64,000 bases of DNA, taken from NCBI GenBank assembly GCA_964631725.1, contig CAZVYX010000026.1:15525-79524 (forward strand), in the 5' to 3' direction. Below are positions 43,453 to 52,391 of the stretch, one piece after another. The position numbers and the translations under genes were made by a program. Position 1 is the first letter of the stretch; each line of letters begins with the position of its first letter. The stretch comes from GCA-2731375 sp964631725. GTDB taxonomy: Bacteria; Pseudomonadota; Alphaproteobacteria; GCA-2731375. The notes under the pieces were generated by a model. It did not search any database. It saw nothing but the letters and a program-made list of their open reading frames with translations, and was not told where the DNA came from.

Positions 43453-45126
43453 ATGACGATTGACGCACGCATCGACAACACGCGGGACATCAAGGCGCCC
43501 CGGGGAACGACGCTCAACGCCAAAAGCTGGCTGACGGAAGCGCCGCTGCGCATGCTGATGAACAACCTGGACGCCGAGGTTGCCGAGAATCCGCAGGAGC
43601 TTGTGGTCTATGGCGGCATCGGGCGGGCGGCGCGCAGTTGGCGAGCGTTCGATCAGATCACCGTCGGTCTGAAAACCTTGGAAGCGGACGAGACCATGCT
43701 GGTGCAATCGGGCAAGCCGGTGGCAATTTTACGCACCCACGCCGACGCACCCCGCGTGCTGATCGCCAATTCCAACCTGGTGCCGGAATGGGCCAATTGG
43801 GAGCATTTCAACGAACTGGATAAGGTCGGCCTGATGATGTACGGCCAGATGACCGCCGGTTCGTGGATCTACATCGGCAGCCAGGGCATCGTGCAGGGCA
43901 CTTACGAGACCTTTGCCGAGGTCGGGCGGCAGCATTACGGCGGCGATCTGTCGGGCCGTTGGATCCTGACCGGCGGCCTGGGCGGCATGGGCGGGGCGCA
44001 GCCCCTGGCGGCGACCATGGCCGGGGCTTCATTGCTGGCGGTGGAATGCCAGCCCAGCCGCATCGATGCCCGCCTGCAAAACGGCTATCTGGACCGGCGC
44101 GCGGACAGCCTGGATGAAGCCCTGGCGCTGATCGAAACCGCATGCAAGGACGGAAAACCGCTTTCCGTCGGCCTGTTGGGCAACGCGGCGGAAGTCTTCC
44201 CCGAACTGGTTGCGCGCGGCGCGCATCCGGACATCGTCACCGACCAGACCTCGGCCCATGATCCCTTTAATGGCTACCTGCCGGCGGGGTGGACCCTGGA
44301 AGAGTGGCAGACGGCCAAGGAACGGGACCCGAAAGGCGTCGAAGCCGCCGCCATGGCCTCCATGGCCGTGCAGGTACGCGCCATGCTGGCCTTCCACGGC
44401 GCGGGCGTGCCGACCCTGGATTACGGCAACAACATCCGCCAGATGGCCAAGGACATGGGGGTCGAGAACGCCTTTGATTTTCCCGGCTTCGTGCCCGCCT
44501 ATATCCGGCCCCTGTTCTGCCGGGGCGTTGGGCCCTTCCGCTGGGTCGCGCTGTCGGGCGAGGCGGAGGACATCTACCGCACCGACGCCAAGGTGAAGGA
44601 GCTGATGCCCGATGACCACCACCTGCATAACTGGCTCGACATGGCCAGGGAGCGCATCCAGTTCCAAGGCCTGCCCTCGCGCATTTGCTGGGTCGGCCTG
44701 GGCGACCGCCACCGCCTTGGCCTGGCCTTCAACGAGATGGTCGCCAGCGGCGAATTGTCCGCACCCGTCGTGATCGGCCGAGATCATCTGGACTCAGGCT
44801 CCGTCGCCTCGCCAAACAGGGAAACCGAGGCCATGAAGGACGGCTCCGATGCGGTGTCCGACTGGCCGCTGTTGAACGCCCTGGTCAATTGCGCCTCGGG
44901 TGCCACCTGGGTTTCGATCCATCACGGCGGCGGCGTCGGCATGGGCTATTCCCAGCACGCCGGCATGGTCATCGTCTGCGACGGTACCGACGACGCGGCC
45001 CGTCGTATCGAACGGGTGCTGTGGAACGACCCGGCCACCGGCGTCGTGCGCCATGCCGATGCCGGCTATGACGACGCCATCGACTGCGCCAGGGAATTCG
45101 GCCTCAACATGCCGTCGCTGGAATAG
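43453..45126 (+). CDS. hutU: Urocanate hydratase
   Basis: Converts urocanate to 4-imidazolone-5-propionate, step two of histidine degradation. The 557 residues are standard length. The NAD site near ILTGGLGGMGGAQPLAATMAG and the catalytic Cys in HAGMVIVCDGTDDAA are present, with WVSIHHGGGVGMGYSQHAG. ATG at 43453 follows GGGAG. It ends at a hairpin-rich gap shared with the convergent enoyl-CoA hydratase gene. Confidence 0.97.
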   Translation: MTIDARIDNTRDIKAPRGTTLNAKSWLTEAPLRMLMNNLDAEVAENPQELVVYGGIGRAARSWRAFDQITVGLKTLEADETMLVQSGKPVAILRTHADAPRVLIANSNLVPEWANWEHFNELDKVGLMMYGQMTAGSWIYIGSQGIVQGTYETFAEVGRQHYGGDLSGRWILTGGLGGMGGAQPLAATMAGASLLAVECQPSRIDARLQNGYLDRRADSLDEALALIETACKDGKPLSVGLLGNAAEVFPELVARGAHPDIVTDQTSAHDPFNGYLPAGWTLEEWQTAKERDPKGVEAAAMASMAVQVRAMLAFHGAGVPTLDYGNNIRQMAKDMGVENAFDFPGFVPAYIRPLFCRGVGPFRWVALSGEAEDIYRTDAKVKELMPDDHHLHNWLDMARERIQFQGLPSRICWVGLGDRHRLGLAFNEMVASGELSAPVVIGRDHLDSGSVASPNRETEAMKDGSDAVSDWPLLNALVNCASGATWVSIHHGGGVGMGYSQHAGMVIVCDGTDDAARRIERVLWNDPATGVVRHADAGYDDAIDCAREFGLNMPSLE

Positions 45127-45149
45127 AGTATGGGGATGTCCCTGCCCCC

Positions 45150-45253
45150 TAGCGCATGTCGGGTTTATTCAAACCCGAAACCATGCGCTAAAACCTTTAG
45201 AATAGAGCAACTTATCCGCATTCAATTGAATCAAATTGAATGCGGGTTGCTCT
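45150..45253. repeat. Pair of long hairpins between hutU and enoyl-CoA hydratase
   Basis: First hairpin: TAGCGCATG (45150-45158) and TCGGGTTT (45159-45166) pair with AAACCCGA (45171-45178) and CATGCGCTA (45182-45190). Second: AGAGCAAC (45204-45211) and CCGCATTCAATT (45216-45227) pair with AATTGAATGCGG (45234-45245) and GTTGCTCT (45246-45253). The second abuts the enoyl-CoA hydratase stop. It resembles the element after rpmB in ending TTGCTCTAAT. Likely a palindromic repeat doubling as a two-way terminator. Confidence 0.65.
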
Positions 45254-46115
45254 AATATTCCTTCTTCGCCTGTTCCTTGAACGGCCCGTCGCGGTAGTCG
45301 AGCCAGGCGCGGAAACCGCCGCCTTCATCGCGGGCTTTCCTGGCCGCGGCGGCCCATTCCTCGGCCTCGTCGGTGGCATGGCCGATCTGGTGCACCATGA
45401 AATGATGCTCGAGGGCCTGCAGCATGCCCTGGAATTCCTCCAGCTTATTGAGGGAACGCTTGGTCAGTTGCACGGCCCGCGGCGGCATCAGAGCGATCCG
45501 CTCGGCCAGGCGCATGCATTCCGCCTCCAACCGCCCATCCGGCACCACCTTGGAAAGCATGCCGCAGCGTTGCGCCTCGTGCACGTCCAACGGATCGCCG
45601 GTCCACAGCAATTCCTTGGTCCGACGCACGCCGATGTCCCATGGCAGGATCATGATCTCGCCGGCCGTGCCCGTGTGGCGCACCGAAGGGTTCCAGATAT
45701 TGGTGCTTTCCTCGGCAATCACCAGATCGCACATCAGGGCGGTCATCAAGCCGCCCAGCACCACATGGCCCTTGATGCCGGCGATGGTCGGCGTCTTCAA
45801 ATTCCGGATGTTCAGATTGTCCTGATAGTAATATTCGTCCTCGTAATCCAGGCGATGCTCCACCGTGTCGGGCTTCGGCCCGCCGGGATGGTTGGGCCGG
45901 GCCGCGCCGGAGAGGTCGTGGCCGGAAGAGAAGCTTTTACCCTCCCCGGTCAGGATGATGCAGCGGACATTGAAATCCTGATCCGCATGCTTCATCGCCT
46001 CGTCCAGCTCCCGGATCAGCTGTGTCGTCATGGTATTGTGGGTTTCCGGACGGTTCAGCGCCACCCGCGCCACGTGTCCGGTGACGGTATAGTTTATGGT
46101 TTCCCAACTCGGCAT
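45252..46115 (-). CDS. Enoyl-CoA hydratase/isomerase (crotonase) family protein
   Basis: A 287-residue crotonase-fold enzyme. Seen: ALNRPETHNTMTTQLIRELDEA, IILTGEGKSFSSGHDLSG (oxyanion hole part 1) and IAGIKGHVVLGGLMTALMCDLVIAEES (part 2). The usual catalytic Glu pair is not clear: the second region reads HTGTAGEIMILPWDIG, so the reaction might be hydration, isomerisation or hydrolysis. ATG at 46115 is backed by GGAGGA seven bases upstream, so the longer frame to 46331 is rejected. It stands alone, downstream of typA on the same strand by 112 bases. Confidence 0.86.
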   Translation of the reverse strand: MPSWETINYTVTGHVARVALNRPETHNTMTTQLIRELDEAMKHADQDFNVRCIILTGEGKSFSSGHDLSGAARPNHPGGPKPDTVEHRLDYEDEYYYQDNLNIRNLKTPTIAGIKGHVVLGGLMTALMCDLVIAEESTNIWNPSVRHTGTAGEIMILPWDIGVRRTKELLWTGDPLDVHEAQRCGMLSKVVPDGRLEAECMRLAERIALMPPRAVQLTKRSLNKLEEFQGMLQALEHHFMVHQIGHATDEAEEWAAAARKARDEGGGFRAWLDYRDGPFKEQAKKEY

Positions 46116-46227
46116 TTTGCTTCCTCCACACATACGATTTCCCACGACCCTGAACGCAGGGACATCTCGAGTCAATGAAGCGGGCTGGAGATATGAAGAC
46201 TGACGACGGGCGGCGTAGCGTATTCGC

Positions 46228-48051
46228 CTACCCCGCCATGGCGGCGCGGCGTTCGCGCTTGCGCTGGTGTGGGTCCAGGGTGGCCTTGCGCAGTCGAATA
46301 TGGTTTGGCGTGACCTCCACCACCTCGTCATCGCCGATATAGGCGATCGCCTGTTCCAGGGTCATGCGCCGGGGCGTGGTCAGGCGCACCGCGTCGTCCT
46401 TGCCGGCGGCGCGAATATTGGTCAACTGCTTGGCCTTCAGAGGATTGACCTCCAGATCGGAGGGCTTGGCGTTTTCGCCGATCACCATGCCTTCATAAAC
46501 CGCCTCGCCGGCGCCAATGAACAGAACACCGCGTTCTTCCAGGTTCCATAGGGCGAAGGGCACGGCGGTGCCGGTCTGGGCCGAGACGATGGCGCCGCTG
46601 TGGCGGCCCCGGATCGGGCCCTTGTAGGGCGTATAGCTGTGATAGAGGCGGTGCATGATGCCGGTACCGCGGGTATCGGTGAGAAACTCGCCGTGATAGC
46701 CGATCAAACCGCGCGAAGGTGCCAGGAAGGTGATACGCGTGCGGCCGACGCCGAAGGGGCGCATATCGGTCATCTCGCCCTTGCGCTCTGCCATCTTCTC
46801 GACCACCACGCCGGTAAACTCGTCATCCACGTCGATGGAGACTTCCTCCAGCGGCTCCCGGCGCTGGCCGGTTTCGGGATCGTTGCGATAAAGCACCCGG
46901 GGCCGGCCGATGGTCAGCTCGAAGCCTTCACGGCGCATGGTCTCGATCAACACGCCCAGTTGCAATTCGCCCCGGCCCGCCACCTCGAAGGCGTCCTTTT
47001 CACCGGTCTCGGTAATCTTGATCGCCACATTGCCTTCGGCTTCCGCCAGCAGACGGTCGCGGATCACCCGGCTTTGCACTTTCGAGCCGTCCCGCCCGGC
47101 CAGGGGTGAATCATTGATGGAGAAGCGCATGGCCAGGGTCGGCGGATCGATCGGCGGCGCCTTGATCGGCTCCGTCACCGCCGGATCGGCGATGGTGTCG
47201 GCAACCGTGGCCGTCTGCAGCCCGGCGATGGCAATGATGTCGCCTGCCGAGACCTCCTCCACCGGCACCCGGTCCAGGCCTCTGAATGTCAGCAGCTTGG
47301 TCACGCGGGTGGTTTCCACCGCGCGGCCGTCATCGGAAAGGGCGCGGATGGTATCGTTCTGCGCCAGACGCCCAGATTCGACCCGTCCGGTCAGAACACG
47401 GCCCAAATAGGGATCGGCATCAAGCAGGGTGGCGATCATGGAGAACGGCGCATCCGCGTCAACCGTCGGTGCGGGCACGTGGCGCAGCAGCAATTCGAAC
47501 AGCGGTGTCAGATCACCGCCTGCCGCCGCCGGATCATCACTGGCCCAACCGTCCCGGCCAACCGCGTAGAGATAAGGAAAATCGAGCTGATCTTCATTGG
47601 CATCCAGGGCGGTGAACAGATCAAAGACCTCGTCCAGCACTTCATCGGGGCGGGCATCGCCCCGGTCAATCTTGTTGATCACCACGATGGGCCGCAGACC
47701 CAGGGCCAGCGCCTTGCCGGTAACGAATTTGGTTTGCGGCATCGGCCCCTCGGCGGCATCGACCAGGAGGACGACACCGTCGACCATCTTCAAGATCCGC
47801 TCCACCTCGCCGCCGAAATCCGCATGGCCGGGGGTATCAACAATGTTGATGCGGGTATCGCGCCATTCGATGGAGGTACATTTGGAAAGAATCGTAATGC
47901 CGCGTTCGCGCTCCAGATCATTGGAGTCCATCGCCCGCTCGGCGACCTGCTGGTTGGCGCGAAAGGTGCCCGATTGACGGAACAGAGCATCCACCAGGGT
48001 GGTCTTGCCGTGGTCGACATGGGCAATGATGGCAATATTGCGAAGCGGCAT
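46228..48051 (-). CDS. typA: Ribosome-associated GTPase TypA/BipA
   Basis: Translational GTPase of 607 residues linked to ribosome assembly and stress growth. The G1 motif AHVDHGKTTL (residues 10-19), RERGITILSKC, the DTPGHADFGGEVERIL switch and NKIDRGDARPDEV are intact. The EF-G-like domains III and V and the TypA-specific C-terminal domain (IRAAGKDDAVRLTTPRRMTLE) follow. The ATG at 48051 is standard. Confidence 0.97.
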   Translation of the reverse strand: MPLRNIAIIAHVDHGKTTLVDALFRQSGTFRANQQVAERAMDSNDLERERGITILSKCTSIEWRDTRINIVDTPGHADFGGEVERILKMVDGVVLLVDAAEGPMPQTKFVTGKALALGLRPIVVINKIDRGDARPDEVLDEVFDLFTALDANEDQLDFPYLYAVGRDGWASDDPAAAGGDLTPLFELLLRHVPAPTVDADAPFSMIATLLDADPYLGRVLTGRVESGRLAQNDTIRALSDDGRAVETTRVTKLLTFRGLDRVPVEEVSAGDIIAIAGLQTATVADTIADPAVTEPIKAPPIDPPTLAMRFSINDSPLAGRDGSKVQSRVIRDRLLAEAEGNVAIKITETGEKDAFEVAGRGELQLGVLIETMRREGFELTIGRPRVLYRNDPETGQRREPLEEVSIDVDDEFTGVVVEKMAERKGEMTDMRPFGVGRTRITFLAPSRGLIGYHGEFLTDTRGTGIMHRLYHSYTPYKGPIRGRHSGAIVSAQTGTAVPFALWNLEERGVLFIGAGEAVYEGMVIGENAKPSDLEVNPLKAKQLTNIRAAGKDDAVRLTTPRRMTLEQAIAYIGDDEVVEVTPNHIRLRKATLDPHQRKRERRAAMAG

Positions 48052-48223
48052 GGCTTAGTCACAATCTCAACAATGGTCTCGAATATAGGGGGTGGCCCGG
48101 CACGAAGCCTCGGACGCGGCGGAGACATACACCGCCCCGGCCCGAACGGCAAGGCCCCGTGATCATTTGCAAAATATCTCTTCTATCTGCAGAATTCGTT
48201 AATGCCATGCTTGGAGAGACGAC

Positions 48224-49084
48224 ATGATCATCCGCTTTGCGACAGCCTTGATCGTCAGCATCGTTTTAGCCGCCGCCGCCAATGCCCAGGTTAGCGCCGA
48301 ATTTGTCCGCGCCAGCAGCGCGGACTTGGACAATCCGCACGACATTAAACTCTCGCCCGACGGCAGATATCTCTTCGTGTCCGATGTGGGCAACGACCGC
48401 GTCGCCATTCTGGATGCGGAATCCCTGGCCTTCGTCACTGCCTTCGGATCCGATCACCAGTCAGGCACCCATGACGTGGATTTCGACCGGGCCGGCCGGG
48501 CCTATATCGCCGATACCCACAACGGCCGCGTCGTGATTTACGAGATGAACGGCCTGAAGGCCAAACAGGTCGGCACCCTGTCCCACCGCATTCGGGGACC
48601 GGAAGGGGTATTGGCCCATCCCAACGGCCGTATCTACGTGGGCGGTGCCTGGTCGCGTAATGTCGTGGCCTATGAGGACGGCAAGATCGTCGGTGAATTG
48701 CGCGGCCTGTCGTCACCCCACGATCTTGAACTGGCGCCGGGGTATGATATCTGGCTGTCGGATGCCGGCAACGACCGCATGCTGTTGCTGTCGCCGGATT
48801 TGAAGATCAAGCGGGAGTTGAAGGGCCCACCCTACAATTTCGACGGTGTTCGCTATCAGGATATCCTGGCCGACGGCACCATCATCGCCGCCGACAAGAA
48901 TAATCATCAGATCAAGATCATCGCGGGCGACGGCCGGCTGTTGCTGACCCTTGGTACGGGAGAACCGGGCAAGGGTCCCGGCAAATTCAGAACGCCGGAA
49001 GGCGTGGAAACCAGAGGCGAAACATTGTGGCTGTCGGATTCCGGCAATGACCGCATTGTCATCTACCGGCTGAGCATCAATTAA
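48224..49084 (+). CDS. Exported NHL-repeat beta-propeller protein
   Basis: A 286-residue periplasmic protein. A signal peptide covers residues 1-21 (ATALIVSIVLAAAANAQ). At least five repeats of the NHL type follow, for example NPHDIKLSPDGRYLFVSDVGNDRVAILD, TRHDVDFDRAGRAYIADTHN and GVETRGETLWLSDSGNDRIVIY. These form a propeller used for binding proteins, sugars or nucleic acids; the ligand is not known. ATG at 48224 follows GGAGAG. It ends six bases from the convergent transporter gene. Confidence 0.83.
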   Translation: MIIRFATALIVSIVLAAAANAQVSAEFVRASSADLDNPHDIKLSPDGRYLFVSDVGNDRVAILDAESLAFVTAFGSDHQSGTHDVDFDRAGRAYIADTHNGRVVIYEMNGLKAKQVGTLSHRIRGPEGVLAHPNGRIYVGGAWSRNVVAYEDGKIVGELRGLSSPHDLELAPGYDIWLSDAGNDRMLLLSPDLKIKRELKGPPYNFDGVRYQDILADGTIIAADKNNHQIKIIAGDGRLLLTLGTGEPGKGPGKFRTPEGVETRGETLWLSDSGNDRIVIYRLSIN

Positions 49085-49090
49085 GCGCCC

Positions 49091-50419
49091 TTATTCCTTG
49101 ACCAACGCGGCCACCGCGCCCCGGTCAATGCGTTTTAACCGCAGGGCCAGCAAGGCTATTTCAGCGCCATAGCCGGCCATCCAGCCAATCAGGCCGATCA
49201 TCGCGCCGTTGACGCCGTCGAAAATCAGGCCAATGCCGGAGACCAAAATTGCCACGCCGATCCGCGACAGACCGCTTGCCGCCAACATCGTGGTATCCCG
49301 CGCACCGGCCAGCAGGCCCCGGTAGAGCGCGGAATAGGCCCATGCCGCCGACATCAGAAAAGCCAGTTTCAAAGCGGGTGAGCAATAGTCTTCCAGTTCC
49401 GGCCGCAGACCCATGATGTCGGCCAGGATGATCCCCTCCAGCGGCGTGTGAAACAGCACAAAGCCAAGGGCGGCGAAGAAGCCCACCAGATGCAGGGCGA
49501 ACAGGAACAACGGCCGCCGGTCCGCCACCGCCTTGACCAGGGTTTGCGCCGTCTGCAACAGATTGCGCATGGGGCTCATCAACAAGCTAACCAGACCGTA
49601 AATGATGTTGAATGCGGCAAGCGCCAGATCAGGATTGGCCAGCATGCCGAGAAAGATGCTGATGGCCGTGATGACAACCATCTCGGACGAGGTGTTCAGC
49701 ATCAACGGCCAGGAAAACCGCCATTGTTGCGTGAAACTGGGCGGCGCCTCCCCGTCATCGCCGCCGCCTTGCGGCAACGCACGGTACAACGGCCGTGCGA
49801 AAACAAACGCCACCACGGTCTCCAACGCCATGCAGGTAACCAGCGCGGCGGAGCCGATGGCCGCGCCGTCCAGAAACCGTGGCAGCAGCACCAGGGATAC
49901 CGCCAGCGATGCCAACCGTATGAAGGTGGCATAGGTGATAAATATCGTTCGCTGGTGCATCAGGATCAGGCCGAAACAGATCGACCGGACAAGCAGGATC
50001 GGCGCGCTTAGGGACAACAGGAATATCGCCGACTTTGCCTGTACCACCACCGCGTCGGAAGCGCCGAACAAGCCGCCAAAGGCCCAATCCCCCAGTTGCG
50101 TGAACGCCAGGAACTGAGCGATCAGCCAGGGCACCGCGACGATCACCGTCATGAAACGCGCCAGCCGGCCCAGGGCCTGCTTCGTCTTGAGATAGGACAG
50201 GGTGATGAGGGAGCAGACCTCGGTGCTGCTGGAAAGCGCGAAATAGAGCGTGAAGGTTACGTGAAAGGCGGCGAGCGTGACATTCTGATCCGGTGCGCGC
50301 GCCAGCGCCGCATTGATCACGGACTTCGAGATCATGTTGAGCTCGGTCATCAGGATCAACGGCACGAAGAAGCGATAGGCGCTGCCCAGGGTGACGTCGT
50401 GGGTTACATTGTCGCTCAC
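49091..50419 (-). CDS. Multidrug/oligosaccharide-flippase-fold membrane protein, ANKH-like
   Basis: A 442-residue integral membrane protein with about 12 hydrophobic segments, the layout of the MATE/MOP flippase superfamily. By eye it resembles the animal ANKH (progressive ankylosis) family more than ordinary NorM: YRFFVPLILMTELN at the start, FSWPLMLNTSSEMVVITAISIFL in the middle and ILADIMGLRPELEDYC followed by LAFLMSAAWAYSALYRGLLAG late on. ANKH exports ATP, pyrophosphate or citrate in animals; the substrate here is unknown. The resemblance is from memory of the family. It is divergent from the thioesterase gene. Confidence 0.72.
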   Translation of the reverse strand: MSDNVTHDVTLGSAYRFFVPLILMTELNMISKSVINAALARAPDQNVTLAAFHVTFTLYFALSSSTEVCSLITLSYLKTKQALGRLARFMTVIVAVPWLIAQFLAFTQLGDWAFGGLFGASDAVVVQAKSAIFLLSLSAPILLVRSICFGLILMHQRTIFITYATFIRLASLAVSLVLLPRFLDGAAIGSAALVTCMALETVVAFVFARPLYRALPQGGGDDGEAPPSFTQQWRFSWPLMLNTSSEMVVITAISIFLGMLANPDLALAAFNIIYGLVSLLMSPMRNLLQTAQTLVKAVADRRPLFLFALHLVGFFAALGFVLFHTPLEGIILADIMGLRPELEDYCSPALKLAFLMSAAWAYSALYRGLLAGARDTTMLAASGLSRIGVAILVSGIGLIFDGVNGAMIGLIGWMAGYGAEIALLALRLKRIDRGAVAALVKE

Positions 50420-50515
50420 GTGGGTCCTTCCAGAGCCAATTCACATTGCCGCTTTGCCAACAGGGGACGAACCGTTAGTTTGCCGGCTGGGTCCATCATA
50501 TCGTCAGGTTTTTTC

Positions 50516-50989
50516 ATGTCCTTCGAAGCGTACAATCCAGCACCCGGCTTTCACCCCTGGGAGCCGGAACGATATTATTACGGCACGGTGGGACCACTGT
50601 TCCTCAAGAATCTCGGCGACAAGATCGTGTTCGGCTTTCGCTGCGGCGAAAAACACGTCAATGCGGCCAAGATCTGCCACGGCGGCATGCTGTTCACCCT
50701 GATGGATATTGAGCTGGGTTTCAACGCCAACGTTGAAACCGGCATTCCCGGTTTCCTGGTCACGGTAAACATGACGACGGACTTCGTCGCTTCAGTGATG
50801 GAGGGGCAATGGGTCGAAGCCCATGGCAGTGTCGTCAAGCAGACCCGCAGCCTGGTCTTTGCCGAGGGCCGCCTTTACGCCGATGGTGAGTTGGCGCTGC
50901 GGGCCAACGCGGTGCTGAAGGTGCCGAGAAACCTGGACGATTTCGATCTGACCGAAGGATTGCCGCCGCTTTACGTCCCCGAAGGCTAA
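50516..50989 (+). CDS. PaaI/YbgC-like hotdog-fold thioesterase
   Basis: A 157-residue hotdog-fold protein likely to hydrolyse an acyl-CoA thioester. Seen: the NAAKICHGGMLFTLMDIELGF helix with the family HGG-x3-x2-D pattern, and TVNMTTDFVASVMEGQWVEAHGSVVKQTRSLVFAEGRLYADG. ATG at 50516 (MSFEAYNPA) is chosen within a longer open frame. Its stop overlaps the convergent cyclase gene stop by four bases. Confidence 0.85.
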   Translation: MSFEAYNPAPGFHPWEPERYYYGTVGPLFLKNLGDKIVFGFRCGEKHVNAAKICHGGMLFTLMDIELGFNANVETGIPGFLVTVNMTTDFVASVMEGQWVEAHGSVVKQTRSLVFAEGRLYADGELALRANAVLKVPRNLDDFDLTEGLPPLYVPEG

Positions 50990-52320
50990 GCACCAACTGA
51001 ACGGGGCCGACGCAACAACTCCACCGCTTGCGTCCGGTTGCGCAAGGTCTGCGGCGGGGCCGGCTGAAACGATTGCAGGATATCGGCATCGATGTCCTGA
51101 GCCTTGGCGGCATTGGCCAAATCGGCGCTGATGACAATGTCGGCATCAAGGCTTCGGCTCAAGGCTTCCAGCCGGGCGGCTACGTTCACGGTATCGCCGA
51201 TGACGGCGAATTCCAGCGCACCCTCGCCGCCCATGTCGCCGACAACGACGGGGCCGAAATGGATGCCGATGCCGGCCTCCACCGCCGCCGCGCCCTGACC
51301 ATGGCGCACCTCGTTCCACAGCCGCAGTTCGGCGGCCATGGCAACGCCGCAGGCCAGGGCATCGGCGGCATCCCGTTCGCCCGGCCAGGGTGTGCCGAAG
51401 GTCGCCATCAGGCCGTCGCCGAGATATTTATCGATGGTGCCGCCATGGGCAAATATCCGTGCCGCCATGCGGCCATGAAAGTCGCGCAGCAGCGCGATCA
51501 CCTGGGCTGGGGGCAATTTTTCCGACAACGCCGTGAAGCCGACGATATCGATGAACAGCACCGCCACCTCCTGTTGCCGCACGGCGCCCAGGGGCTCGTC
51601 GGTCTTGGCCAGTTCCTCCACCATGTTGGGCGAGAAATAGCGCGCCAGATTGGTCCGCTCCCGCATGGCGGCGGCCTGGCGGGCGACCAGCCGGCGGGAG
51701 CGCGAGACCACGACCGCCAGGACCGTCGCGCCGAGCAGGAAATAGCAGGCCTCGATAATGCGCGGTATGGCGAGGGCGAATTGTGCTTCCTGCAGGCCCT
51801 GCGCCTGCGCCAGTACTCTGGCGGCATCCGGGTCGGCGATAATCCATAGAAATGCCAGGAACCAGACAGCGGCCGCGAAGCCGCCATACCAAAGCAGCGG
51901 CCCCGCGACGTAGGACAGCGCGGATGTCGCCATCAGGACCAGGAGGAACATCGACGATGCGTATGCGTACAGCATTTCGGGCCGAAGCCCGGGCCACATC
52001 GCCGGATTGATCACAAACAGCATCAGGACATAAAGGATCACATCCAGGCTGGGAAAGAGATAGCCGGGCCAGCGGCTGGGAAACTTCACTGTAGCAAGAT
52101 AGTGCAACCCGCCAAGCGCGGCGTACAACAGCATCAGCGCGGCGTTGACAGCGCTGTAGGGTAAAGGCTGCAATATCAGGATCATCAGCGCGACCGCGGC
52201 CATGGCAATTGCCCGCGCGCGGGTCGCCAACCGCAGGCCCGCCAATTCCTCGGCGCGCAGAGCTTCGGTGATCCAGGGGGGCGAAGCATCGGTTTGTTTT
52301 GAGGTCGGCGGTTGGTTCAT
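50986..52320 (-). CDS. Membrane-bound class III adenylate cyclase
   Basis: A 444-residue protein: six hydrophobic segments (about residues 38-205) followed by a class III cyclase domain (about 245-425). Catalytic motifs: metal Asp in VAVLFIDIVGFTALSEKL and YLGDGLMATFG, Lys in IDKYLGDG as the adenine-selecting residue, and the transition-state Asn/Arg in GDTVNVAARLEAL. Product is therefore probably cAMP. The membrane domain resembles a MASE-type sensor. The ATG at 52320 is chosen; the frame is open 20 codons further. It is divergent from prpE. Confidence 0.88.
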   Translation of the reverse strand: MNQPPTSKQTDASPPWITEALRAEELAGLRLATRARAIAMAAVALMILILQPLPYSAVNAALMLLYAALGGLHYLATVKFPSRWPGYLFPSLDVILYVLMLFVINPAMWPGLRPEMLYAYASSMFLLVLMATSALSYVAGPLLWYGGFAAAVWFLAFLWIIADPDAARVLAQAQGLQEAQFALAIPRIIEACYFLLGATVLAVVVSRSRRLVARQAAAMRERTNLARYFSPNMVEELAKTDEPLGAVRQQEVAVLFIDIVGFTALSEKLPPAQVIALLRDFHGRMAARIFAHGGTIDKYLGDGLMATFGTPWPGERDAADALACGVAMAAELRLWNEVRHGQGAAAVEAGIGIHFGPVVVGDMGGEGALEFAVIGDTVNVAARLEALSRSLDADIVISADLANAAKAQDIDADILQSFQPAPPQTLRNRTQAVELLRRPRSVGA

Positions 52321-52391
52321 GGCTTGCTCAGGTTGGACCTTCGTAATAAGTAACGCAACTAGGCAGGACGAGCGAAGCAAAGGAAACGATC

